Source: an uncultured Bacteroides sp.
GTDB lineage: Bacteria; Bacteroidota; Bacteroidia; Cytophagales; Cyclobacteriaceae
Assembly (NCBI GenBank): GCA_902168185.1
Contig: CABHOV010000066.1
Location: 51,685 to 115,684 of the forward strand
DNA length: 64,000 bases
Direction: 5' to 3'
Shown here: positions 36,495 to 43,180 of the stretch, piece by piece
Layout: each line of letters opens with the position of its first letter
How positions within the stretch are numbered: position 1 is the first letter of the stretch
The notes under the pieces: generated by a model
What the model saw: only the letters and a program-made list of their open reading frames with translations
Database searches by the model: none
What the model was told of the DNA's origin: nothing
Translations under genes and position numbers: made by a program

Positions 36495-36599
36495 TATTCA
36501 ATACATGTTTTCTTTGAGGAATATACAGTTATGCGCAAGAATCCAGGCAATTGTAAATACATGACTGGTAAAGTAAAGGCTTACGTGGCGGATCCCATG

Positions 36600-36747
36600 C
36601 CTTTGTTGGTGTTCTTCACCAACAACACACACTCTTATCACACTAAATTGAACATTTAAGTATATCTGTTACAATGGAAAACTTAATATCCATTGATCGC
36701 AGGTATATTTCGTTCACCTGCTTGTTGGTGAAGAACACCAACAAGGG
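36600..36747. repeat. MITE-like element, copy 2 (148 bp)
   Basis: It has the same hairpin-bearing terminal inverted repeats as copy 1 and a single copy of the internal AAAACTTAATATCC unit. It inserted upstream of the ParB/MORN gene. Both full copies are preceded by CATGC and followed by CGGAGG. The rest of 36495-36599 shows nothing recognisable. Confidence 0.8.
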
Positions 36748-36773
36748 CGGAGGTTTCATTTCGCCATATTGCA

Positions 36774-36862
36774 GCTAACATTTATGTATAAGCCGTGGCG
36801 CTGAGCAAAAATGAAAAAATGTCCTCCTTATCAGCGCCATGGATTATACATTTTGTTGTTGG
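36774..36862. repeat. attC-like recombination-site hairpin
   Basis: GCTAACATTTATGTATAAGC with CGTGGCGCTGA (36774-36804) pairs with TCAGCGCCATGG with ATTATACATTTTGTTGTTGG (36831-36862). Unpaired bulges occur at AGCCG/TGGA. The loop is 26 nt. This is the clearest full site in the array. Confidence 0.8.
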
Positions 36863-36871
36863 CTGTTTTCG

Positions 36872-37171
36872 CTAATCCACATTTTGTGTGTCGTCTAAAA
36901 ATTTGTCCAGAGCTTGGAAGAATTTTGTCTTGTAAGGTTCCTCCAGCGATTCTATCTGCTCGCCAAAATGGTCTGTCAGCTCAAACAAAATTGTTTCTCT
37001 TATTTTCTCTCTTGATTTTTTACGGTGTCTTAGTCCTAGAACCTTATTTGTCAAGTAGTCGTATTCGTCAACTGGCGATTCAAGGGCAATGAGTCCGCAA
37101 GGGTCAAACTCGTTCATTGAAGTCCTTAGTTGTTCAAGGTCCCTTTTGTATTTGTCTTTTAGTGCATTCAT
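36872..37171 (-). CDS. Cassette gene: small acidic protein, DUF1871-like
   Basis: A 99-residue helical protein. The central FDPCGLIALESPVDEYDYLT resembles small proteins of the DUF1871 kind (DPxGL...DEY), by pattern only. Unit boundaries are about 36779 and 37203. TTGTTGGCTGTTTTCGCT lies just beyond its stop and matches the unit start inverted. GGACA is at 37181-37185. Confidence 0.65.
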   Translation of the reverse strand: MNALKDKYKRDLEQLRTSMNEFDPCGLIALESPVDEYDYLTNKVLGLRHRKKSREKIRETILFELTDHFGEQIESLEEPYKTKFFQALDKFLDDTQNVD

Positions 37172-37194
37172 GGATCAAATTGTCCAGCGAAAAT

Positions 37195-37366
37195 TGCCCA
37201 CAATGTTTTGATATGAGGTGTGTGCGATTAAGTTTTGTTTGTTAAAGGAAGGACGACTAACAAACAAAACCTACTCGTCACTGTCCCCCGAAACGAAATA
37301 AAAGTTAGAAGTTGTACACGTGAATTCAAATTGCTCCAGCACATGCATTATATCTATTGTTGGCAG
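37195..37366. repeat. attC-like recombination-site hairpin
   Basis: GCCCACAATGTTTTGATATG plus AGGTGTGTGC pairs with CAGCACATGCATTATATC plus TATTGTTGGC. The central loop of about 110 nt includes a further inverted repeat (AGTTTTGTTTGTTA / TAACAAACAAAACCT). Confidence 0.72.
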
Positions 37367-37974
37367 TTGTGCTGCCTATTCCGCTCTTTATCAGCTTCTC
37401 CTACAATTCTGGATACTTTAACTTTAATTGCATCGAAGTCCTCTTGATTCCATGTAAAATGCTTGCTAAAAATATGTCCTATTAGATAGCCGTCATTTTT
37501 AAGTAAAGTAATCACATCATACATAGCTGTGGTCATACCGTCTGATAACCGGTCAGGAGAAAACCTGATTTCACTATATTTAATAGAATCTATATTCTGT
37601 TTCTCGTCCACTGTCTTTGACCTTACAGTAAGTTCATTTGTTGTGTCATTAAAATTCAGTTCCACTATTATTTTTCTGTTTTTATAATGCCCCCTAATCA
37701 AAAGAACTACTACAACGGTAACTAATATTCCCGCCACGATTATGAGTGCTACTGTGCCGGAGCTCATGTGGGTAATACCTTCTAGAACTTTTCCCATTAG
37801 TCTTCTACTATGTTGTCCCTCATGAAACATCAGTGAATAGACAAACGCCACTATAATAAAGAAGCAGAAGGGCCACCAAACAAGTTGCATCATTTGCAAA
37901 GATCTGGCCCTTTGGAAAAACTTCTGGTCACTCGACTCAAACTTTGTTTTATTACCCAATGAATTCATTGTCAA
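37354..37974 (-). CDS. Cassette gene: two-helix membrane protein, unknown
   Basis: A 206-residue protein with two membrane segments (VWWPFCFFIIVAFVYSLMF and VALIIVAGILVTVVVVLLI) and a cytosolic C-terminal domain (KIIVELNFNDTTNELTV, WNQEDFDAIKVKVSRIV). No family was recognised. Unit ends TTGGCAGTTGTGCTGCCTA and its inverted copy near 37987-38007 flank the gene. Confidence 0.65.
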   Translation of the reverse strand: MTMNSLGNKTKFESSDQKFFQRARSLQMMQLVWWPFCFFIIVAFVYSLMFHEGQHSRRLMGKVLEGITHMSSGTVALIIVAGILVTVVVVLLIRGHYKNRKIIVELNFNDTTNELTVRSKTVDEKQNIDSIKYSEIRFSPDRLSDGMTTAMYDVITLLKNDGYLIGHIFSKHFTWNQEDFDAIKVKVSRIVGEADKERNRQHNCQQ

Positions 37975-38005
37975 TTATTGAATCTTTCTAGGCAGCATTA
38001 CCGCC

Positions 38006-38045
38006 AACATTCCAATATAAGAACATCGTTGCCTATACAAGCGTT
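38006..38045. repeat. Short attC-like hairpin, near-twin of 34463-34502
   Basis: AACATTCCAATATAAGAAC, loop ATC, then GTTGCCTATACAAGCGTT. Outer AAC/GTT and inner AAC/GTT both pair. It has about seven differences from its twin over 58 bp, one pair of them compensatory at the loop. Confidence 0.68.
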
Positions 38046-38159
38046 TGTAAACGAATGTAATAGATTAATTCTGTAGCCAAAAGATATATAACTATAAATT
38101 AGATTGCAAATTCAGGTATTGTATTAGTCCGCCTAGTATGCCTTTGCAGGCAAAGGGTT

Positions 38160-38351
38160 ATGAGTAATAGTTTAATTATGCCTGAACATATATATTTAGG
38201 CATTGTAGCCGCTGATGCAGTTAATAAGGATATATACCTAGATCTTTTGAATCAAGGAAGCATCCAACTGAGTAAAGTAAAATTGTTTTTTATCGATGTT
38301 TACTTTAACCAATTCTGTAGAACGGTAGGAATTGTTAGACTGTTATATTAA
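38160..38351 (+). CDS. Possible small gene or fragment with a Clp N-domain-like motif
   Basis: A 63-residue plus-strand frame. SLIMPEHIYLGIVAAD followed by LLNQGSIQLSKVK resembles the TEHLLLG repeat of Clp N-terminal domains. The frame is open upstream to 38103 without a start. It may be a remnant of a ClpC-like gene; it may also be chance. Confidence 0.3.
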   Translation: MSNSLIMPEHIYLGIVAADAVNKDIYLDLLNQGSIQLSKVKLFFIDVYFNQFCRTVGIVRLLY

Positions 38352-38354
38352 GCA

Positions 38355-38573
38355 ATGGAACATGATATGAAAAAGAAGTATAAAGTACAGATCATTTTAA
38401 CCTGCATTATCATATCAGGTATTTGGGGAATGTTGAGTACTTATTTACTATTACAGTACCCCTATAACAAAGCTGTGACAGCCATTATTTCTTTTATCAT
38501 CTATACGGTATGCCTGATCATTGGGGTTAAGATAATTGCTGGTAAAGCAAAGAAAGACTTGAACGTATCGTGA
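38355..38573 (+). CDS. Small two-helix membrane protein
   Basis: A 72-residue plus-strand frame; Met5 at 38367 is an equally good start. Two membrane helices (IILTCIIISGIWGMLSTYLLL and AVTAIISFIIYTVCLIIGV) and a Lys-rich tail. It is one of few plus-strand frames among the minus-strand cassette genes. No family known. Confidence 0.45.
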   Translation: MEHDMKKKYKVQIILTCIIISGIWGMLSTYLLLQYPYNKAVTAIISFIIYTVCLIIGVKIIAGKAKKDLNVS

Positions 38574-38660
38574 CACGCATGCTTTGCTTCATAATTATTC
38601 CTGTCTCCGCACTAGAGTAATTTATATTAACTTGCAGTACTATACCTTTTGTTGGTCCGA

Positions 38661-38688
38661 GCGGAGTCTCCCGCCTCGGGGACTCCGC
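38661..38688. repeat. REP-like hairpin near a RAYT transposase
   Basis: GCGGAGTC-T-CCCG-CCT-CGGG-GACTCCGC is a two-step GC-rich stem in an AT-rich region. It lies about 80 bp from the 3' end of the transposase gene. Confidence 0.75.
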
Positions 38689-38770
38689 GACATTAAGCAC
38701 ACAAAGTTAATTCATCAAGCAATGCTCTGGTTAGGTCTATGTTCTCAAGCTCCATATAATTCAAAACCTC

Positions 38771-39307
38771 TTATATACCCTGGTTACCCGAGATATAGTA
38801 TTGAGCAGAGCTGTGCATGTAATCTTGTGACTGTTGTACCAAGTTCCATTTGCCACGACAGGGATTTTCATGTATATAGTTTAGCTTTTGTTGCAAGAAC
38901 TTGTCCGAGGAACACTCTTTCCAGTCAAAGGATGGTTCAAAGACTTCGTGAAGTTTGCCGCGTAGTCTTTCGTGCTTTTTTACGGATGACGATAACTTGT
39001 TCAATATATCTTCGTTCGCCTGTTCTTTTAATTTGGCAATCAGTTCGTACGCTATAAAACGTTTACCGTTCCCGATTATGGCGTTAATAGACTGTCCCTG
39101 CGTATTTCTGAAAGCCAGCAATGCATGTATGTGATTAGGCATTATTACATATCCAGTAATATAGTGACCCTTCTTCTTGAGATAATCGAACCATTTGTAA
39201 ATGGAGTCATATCCGTTGCAATTTTCGAATAATGGAAGCCATTGGCAGCAAGTAAAAGTTATAAAATATATGCCGCTATATTCTGTGATTTCTTTTCGTA
39301 CACTCAT
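38771..39307 (-). CDS. REP-associated tyrosine transposase (RAYT, Y1/IS200-like)
   Basis: From Met at 39307 it has 178 residues. The Y1 transposase fold shows YFITFTCCQWLPLF, the HUH-type metal motif in YVIMPNHIHALLAF, and the nucleophile Tyr in QQKLNYIHENPCRG. RAYTs are single-copy domesticated relatives of IS200 transposases that act on REP hairpins. REP-like hairpins lie on both sides (38661 and 39380). All core residues are present, so it may be active. A 5' fragment of a sister copy is at 41457. Confidence 0.9.
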   Translation of the reverse strand: MSVRKEITEYSGIYFITFTCCQWLPLFENCNGYDSIYKWFDYLKKKGHYITGYVIMPNHIHALLAFRNTQGQSINAIIGNGKRFIAYELIAKLKEQANEDILNKLSSSVKKHERLRGKLHEVFEPSFDWKECSSDKFLQQKLNYIHENPCRGKWNLVQQSQDYMHSSAQYYISGNQGI

Positions 39308-39379
39308 GTGTTTTTGCAACAGGAGGTAACGGTTTCTTTGGCGTAACGATCTTTTTATCTTATCTTCTTCTTGTGTGCT

Positions 39380-39408
39380 TCCGTCAGAGTCCTCGAGGCG
39401 AGAGACTT
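39380..39408. repeat. REP-like hairpin on the other side of the RAYT gene
   Basis: CCGTCAGAGTCCTCGAGGCG followed by AGAGACTT; AGTC pairs with GACT around CTCGAGGCGAGA. It is nearly identical to 41618-41650. Confidence 0.65.
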
Positions 39409-39434
39409 AATAATATATATATCGGTCCCTATGC

Positions 39435-39518
39435 TGTTACCATAGAAAACTTAATATCCAATGATTGCAGGTATAATTCGTTCACCTGTTTGTTGGTGAA
39501 GAACACCAACAAGGGCGG
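39435..39518. repeat. MITE-like element, copy 3, left end missing
   Basis: It matches the right 85 bp of copies 1 and 2 (GTTACCATAGAAAACTTAAT to CACCAACAAGG). The left terminal repeat is absent, and the sequence joins REP/RAYT flank instead. Confidence 0.75.
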
Positions 39519-39544
39519 AGCTGATGTTGTGCGTCTGTGCCGTT

Positions 39545-39730
39545 TCACCGATTCTTATTTGACAGGCTAACTATCAAAAAGACTATCCCCCCAATAAAAA
39601 GTCCCACTCCGAGAAGCAGTGACATCGTGCTTACCGAAGGTCCCAGTTTTGTTGTCCATGCAAATGCATTTATAGACCAGCCCGCAATTATACAAACGAT
39701 CGAAAGTATTACCCTATTGCTCCTTGTCAT
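39545..39730 (-). CDS. Cassette gene: small two-helix membrane protein
   Basis: 61 residues: MTRSNRVILSIVCIIAGWSI opens with a first membrane helix, and STMSLLLGVGLFIGGIVFLI is the second. It has no family. The unit starts at 39831 with TTGTGCGTCATGCCG, and GATGTTGTGCGTCTGTGCCG near 39523-39541 is the inverted copy after the stop. GGACA is at 39810-39814. Its own site is cut by MITE copy 3. Confidence 0.6.
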   Translation of the reverse strand: MTRSNRVILSIVCIIAGWSINAFAWTTKLGPSVSTMSLLLGVGLFIGGIVFLIVSLSNKNR

Positions 39731-39825
39731 ATCTCAATTGTGAATGTGCATTGAATGACGAAGTCTACGACTCCATCAATTCCGTTTCTTCTCTCTGTCG
39801 TACTTAAATTGTCCAACGGCATGAC

Positions 39826-39956
39826 GCACAACAATTGGCTATAAAGGCGTTGCTGGAATAGGAGCAGCCGGATCTATCCCCCGTGATCAAACGTAATTTG
39901 AAAGATATTACTTTTCGTTTACACTAAACCCGGCAACGACTTATAGCTTGTGTTAG
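39826..39956. repeat. attC-like recombination-site hairpin
   Basis: CACAACAATTGGCTATAAAG plus GCGTTGCTGG pairs with CCGGCAACGACTTATAGC plus TTGTGTTAGC. The loop is about 73 nt. Junction between the units of the genes at 39545 and 39963. Confidence 0.8.
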
Positions 39957-39962
39957 CAAACG

Positions 39963-40739
39963 TTAATACTCACTCGGGTTACTCACTTTTAGGGTTGTCT
40001 TTGTCAACACTTTCGATTCTTTGCTACTGTATCCTCCGAATGTAACAAAATCAAATTCCCTTGAAACTATATATCCCCAACGACGTCCCCAAATTCCACA
40101 GTCGTTTGTGATTTCAAATCGATAGTAGTCCGTCTTGTCAGTCGACCACTTAGATAATAATGTCACAGTGTTAGGGCACTTAGTCCACTTATCGTGGATG
40201 ATTTGTTCCAATCCATTGTCAAAAAGGTTGCATGAAAAAATAAACACAAAACGAAAGTCAGTGTTGTCTTTAATTACCTTGCTCACCCTTTCACGGTCTT
40301 GAGTCGTCTTTCCTGATTCGTAGATTGTTGTCAGCTTCTTAATTGAATCTTCAGAAATTCTGTAAACTTCATTCCGTTGAAACAATGAATCATTTCTAAT
40401 TAAGAACTTGGTCGGTCTCAACTTGTGAACCGTCACACGGCCATCTGATAAAGTGAGTCCTCTTTGCAAGTGTTTCCCAAATTCCTTTTGCTTTTCAAGC
40501 TTCTTCAATTCCTTCTTTTCGTAAGGGGTACTCATTCCAACGGTCCAATACGTCAAAGTGTCGCCTGACTTCGAATAGAAGAATCGTATTGAGTCGATTT
40601 GGAACTTCGGTTGATCGAAGAAGTTTCCAGATGTGTTCTCTTTGTGGTAAAAGTACTTTCCGTTCTCTATATCTTTTTGTCCGAAAACAAAAATCGAAAT
40701 GATTATCTGCAATAAAAAAGTAATTGTCAACCGTATCAC
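39963..40739 (-). CDS. Cassette gene: secreted protein of unknown function
   Basis: A 258-residue protein with a signal peptide (LTITFLLQIIISIFVFGQ). The mature part is mixed alpha/beta (SIRFFYSKSGDTLTYWTVG, ITNDCGIWGRRWGYIVS). The start is GTG, directly after GGACA. The unit runs 39832-40764; its opening TTAGCAAACATTAATACTCA recurs inverted over the stop codon with one mismatch. This is the best-preserved inverted pair in the array. Confidence 0.68.
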   Translation of the reverse strand: MIRLTITFLLQIIISIFVFGQKDIENGKYFYHKENTSGNFFDQPKFQIDSIRFFYSKSGDTLTYWTVGMSTPYEKKELKKLEKQKEFGKHLQRGLTLSDGRVTVHKLRPTKFLIRNDSLFQRNEVYRISEDSIKKLTTIYESGKTTQDRERVSKVIKDNTDFRFVFIFSCNLFDNGLEQIIHDKWTKCPNTVTLLSKWSTDKTDYYRFEITNDCGIWGRRWGYIVSREFDFVTFGGYSSKESKVLTKTTLKVSNPSEY

Positions 40740-40759
40740 TGTCCTGAGTATTAATGTTT

Positions 40760-40888
40760 GCTAACGCCTAGCTACAAGACGTATGCGTGTAAATACCTAC
40801 ATCTTTGTCCCCGTTGCTGGCGAAATTTAGTAGCACGCATGTTAAGAACCTACACTATAGCATATGTATTATAGCTAGGCGTTGTGGG
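40760..40888. repeat. attC-like recombination-site hairpin
   Basis: CTAACGCCTAGCTACAAGAC plus GTATGCG pairs with GCATATGTATTATAGCTAGG plus CGTTGTGGG. The ten-base CGCCTAGCTA arm is perfect. Junction between units 39832-40764 and 40765-41442. Confidence 0.82.
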
Positions 40889-40897
40889 TAGTTTTGT

Positions 40898-41395
40898 TTA
40901 CCCTACGCTCAGTATAACAACGTGACTGTCGTCCGCGATTAATTCAAGGTTCTCTTTAAGTGATTTAATACCTTCTATCTCCGCCCTAGCTAATTCAGGA
41001 TCGTCCTGTTCTGAAAAGTCTTTATTGAATTCAATCAATTCGTCAACCATAAATTTGTCTGGAGATAACTCACTTAAATATTTTTGTTTATGGTCAAACG
41101 TGAGTATGAAAGTCGAGTTTTGTCTCCGTTCTGCAATCTGGTTAGCTATGTCGTCATACTTTCCTTTTAATAAGTCAATGCCCTTTTTCTCCTCAAGAAA
41201 TATCAAAAGGTCCGCGAAAATATATCCAGACCAGTCAAAGTCCTTTAGCTTTTTTGAGTTAGCGTTCAAATAGTCCCAGTAATTGTCAATTACCTTTTTA
41301 CTAAACAGTTTCTTCTCTACCTTAATTTCCGCATTGTCCCGAAGGTCATTTAGCCTCGATGTCTCAATAAGTCTGAAGTTCGCAATTGCTGACAT
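40898..41395 (-). CDS. Cassette gene: cytosolic protein of unknown function
   Basis: A 165-residue acidic helical protein (YWDYLNANSKKLKDFDWSGY, LIFLEEKKGIDLLKGKYDD). The general pattern recalls YfbM/DUF1877-type proteins, at low confidence. The unit runs 40765-41442. CGTTGTGGGTAGTTTTGTTT after the stop matches the unit start inverted at 19 of 20 positions. There is no GGACA in this leader. Confidence 0.66.
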   Translation of the reverse strand: MSAIANFRLIETSRLNDLRDNAEIKVEKKLFSKKVIDNYWDYLNANSKKLKDFDWSGYIFADLLIFLEEKKGIDLLKGKYDDIANQIAERRQNSTFILTFDHKQKYLSELSPDKFMVDELIEFNKDFSEQDDPELARAEIEGIKSLKENLELIADDSHVVILSVG

Positions 41396-41435
41396 GTCTT
41401 TTATTTTTTAATGGAAACTCTCCAAAACAAAATTA

Positions 41436-41457
41436 CCCACAACGTTTATGTACATAT
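41436..41457. repeat. attC-like half-site, end of the preserved array
   Basis: CCCACAACGTTTATGTACAT is a left arm with the AA|C boundary at 41442/41443. Its partner arm is missing because the RAYT remnant begins immediately after it. Confidence 0.55.
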
Positions 41458-41552
41458 CCATTACAAATTTCGAATAATGGGAGCCAACGGCAGCAAGAAA
41501 ACGTTATAAAATATATACCGCTATATTCTGTAATCTCTCTTCGTACACTCAT
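41457..41552 (-). pseudogene. RAYT transposase remnant (N-terminal 30 codons)
   Basis: It is closely similar to the 5' end of the RAYT gene at 38771-39307, including EITEYSGIYFITF, and the similarity continues into the upstream flank and a REP-like hairpin. It stops abruptly at the half-site at 41457. Confidence 0.8.
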
Positions 41553-41617
41553 GTGCTTTTGTAAAAGGTAACGATTTCTTTGGCTAACGATTTTGTATCT
41601 TATCTTATTGTGTGCTT

Positions 41618-41650
41618 CCGTCAGAGTCCTTGAGGCGAGAGACTCTGCGG
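41618..41650. repeat. REP-like hairpin upstream of the RAYT remnant
   Basis: CCG, TC, AGAGTC pairs with GACTCT, G, CGG around CTTGAGGCGAGA. It matches 39380-39408. The rest of 41658-41742 has nothing recognisable. Confidence 0.65.
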
Positions 41651-41742
41651 AGACTTAAAATCTTATATCTTATTTTCTCTGCTAATTTTAGGACTATCGT
41701 GTTGCAATGTTAATTCGATCTCATTAGTACTGGCATCTAAAA

Positions 41743-42408
41743 TTACTTGTACAATTTCATCGACTGGTCCGTCTGTCGTATCTGTTTTATAAGAACGTAG
41801 ACCATGGCGATGTATGGGATTGCTGGTATTGAATAATGTTTTAGAGTTGCCAATAACTTGTTCAGTTTATCTTGTTCCGATTGTAAATAAAGTACTTTGG
41901 TTGCACGATATGTTCCGCAAAAGTCAAAGGATTCGCTGCTTGTTGCCTGGCTTTCACGAAAATTGAAAACCCAGATGTCACTACCTTTCGCAACATATAC
42001 ATTTGCTTTTTCAGTTTGAAGAATGTTTAGAGCTCGGATAAAAGCTTTATACTTTGCATGAGAGTTGAAGTGAAAATGTACTCCGGTAAGAGTGTCTTGA
42101 GTTGACATCAGTTCTCTTATTTCAAGCTGAGCAAAATCAAGTTTGATTTTATCTTCGTCATCATTTCCCGTAAGGTTAATATCAACAAATGTTCTTGAAG
42201 GGTGAATTTTATAGGGAGGTTTATAGATTGAATATTTATACATGTTTTCACTCCACCAAACAATTTCTATTACCCGAAAGTCATCGAATACATTACGGTT
42301 ATTTAAATACCACATGCACAGTGCAGGCAGAAATGCTAAACTCAATAAGCCAACAGGAAAGAATAATTTCCTTCTCACCAACTGTCTTCTTGTAATGTTT
42401 ACAGGCAT
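41743..42408 (-). CDS. Membrane-anchored protein of unknown function
   Basis: From Met at 42408 it has 221 residues; the longer frame to 42468 adds a poor N-terminus. One N-terminal membrane helix (FPVGLLSLAFLPALCMWYL) is followed by a soluble domain (FVDINLTGNDDEDKIKLDF, GVHFHFNSHAKYKAFIRAL) and a second hydrophobic stretch near the C-terminus. No cassette-type ends are seen, so it may lie just outside the array. Confidence 0.6.
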   Translation of the reverse strand: MPVNITRRQLVRRKLFFPVGLLSLAFLPALCMWYLNNRNVFDDFRVIEIVWWSENMYKYSIYKPPYKIHPSRTFVDINLTGNDDEDKIKLDFAQLEIRELMSTQDTLTGVHFHFNSHAKYKAFIRALNILQTEKANVYVAKGSDIWVFNFRESQATSSESFDFCGTYRATKVLYLQSEQDKLNKLLATLKHYSIPAIPYIAMVYVLIKQIRQTDQSMKLYK

Positions 42409-42650
42409 AGGACTTGAAATATATACATCACTATAAATGCACACCGCCCTATAAGTCACAATACTCAAATAGAATTCATCTCAAAAACATAAAGCCAGCA
42501 ACAAGCTTCCCGACTTTCCGGTCTTCCCGTCCTTCACCGCTTCCCTTTCCCGCGTAAGCGGCTGTTAACGGCACTTTTCAACCGATTTTTTCCAAAAAGA
42601 ACAGGATCAGCGGCATTGCTTCCTAAAGAGATAGACACTATCTTTCAATC

Positions 42651-43163
42651 ATGAACAGCAGGGTATTGGTACTTAATCAGGACAACAGCCCCCTAATGGT
42701 GTGCTCTGTAGAGCGTGCCTTTATACTGGTGTTCCTCAACAAAAGTGAGATGGTGCGCGCATCCAATGGATATAAATTGCACTCCGTCAGTAAAAGTTTT
42801 CCGATGCCATCTGTGATTCGACTTAACCGATATGTAAACGCCCCCTACAAGGGCGTTAATCTTACCCGGCAAAATATATTCAAACGCGATAATCACGAGT
42901 GCCAATACTGCGGCACTCGAAAGGAGTTAACCATCGACCATGTAACGCCTCGCGCTCGCGGTGGTGTAGACACCTGGTTGAACCTGGTTACTGCTTGTAA
43001 AAAATGCAACGCCAAAAAAGGAGACTATACTCCTGAGGAGGCGAATATGCCGTTGCGCAGAAAACCACATAAACCCTCGTATTCTATTTTCCTGAAAGAT
43101 CATATGAATGGTCAGGCAGGGGAGTGGGATTCTTTTCTGACCGGCCATCATGGTCATCATTAA
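42651..43163 (+). CDS. HNH endonuclease
   Basis: A 170-residue protein of the Bacteroidota HNH group. The core is CQYCGTRKELTIDHVTPRA with the catalytic His in IDH, then NLVTACKKCNAKKG; two CxxC pairs bind zinc. A short N-terminal strand domain precedes it. Such stand-alone nucleases have no settled role. The SDR gene follows 17 bp downstream. Confidence 0.9.
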   Translation: MNSRVLVLNQDNSPLMVCSVERAFILVFLNKSEMVRASNGYKLHSVSKSFPMPSVIRLNRYVNAPYKGVNLTRQNIFKRDNHECQYCGTRKELTIDHVTPRARGGVDTWLNLVTACKKCNAKKGDYTPEEANMPLRRKPHKPSYSIFLKDHMNGQAGEWDSFLTGHHGHH

Positions 43164-43180
43164 TTTTTTTTCATAATCAC

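Noticed and set aside
34744..36754. The repeated GTTGGTGAAGAACACCAAC words looked at first like CRISPR repeats.
   Set aside because: Only three places, irregular spacing, no unique spacers of constant length, no cas genes; they are the ends of a MITE-like element.
38584..39057. A 157-codon plus-strand frame over the RAYT gene.
   Set aside because: It is antisense to the well-supported transposase and crosses a REP hairpin; composition is not protein-like.
26081..41395. Type II toxin-antitoxin modules suggested by YwqK-family antitoxin naming.
   Set aside because: No toxin-like partner gene is paired with the YwqK/MORN genes; the family name alone is not evidence.
31487..41442. Each gene with inverted ends considered as a separate small transposon.
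   Set aside because: The ends differ between units, no transposase uses them, no target duplications are seen, and the hairpins between units pair bases belonging to neighbouring units. Cassette logic explains all of this at once.
42651..43163. HNH nuclease considered as part of a restriction or retron-type defence system.
   Set aside because: No methyltransferase, reverse transcriptase partner or ncRNA lies next to it; the downstream gene is a fucose-pathway SDR.
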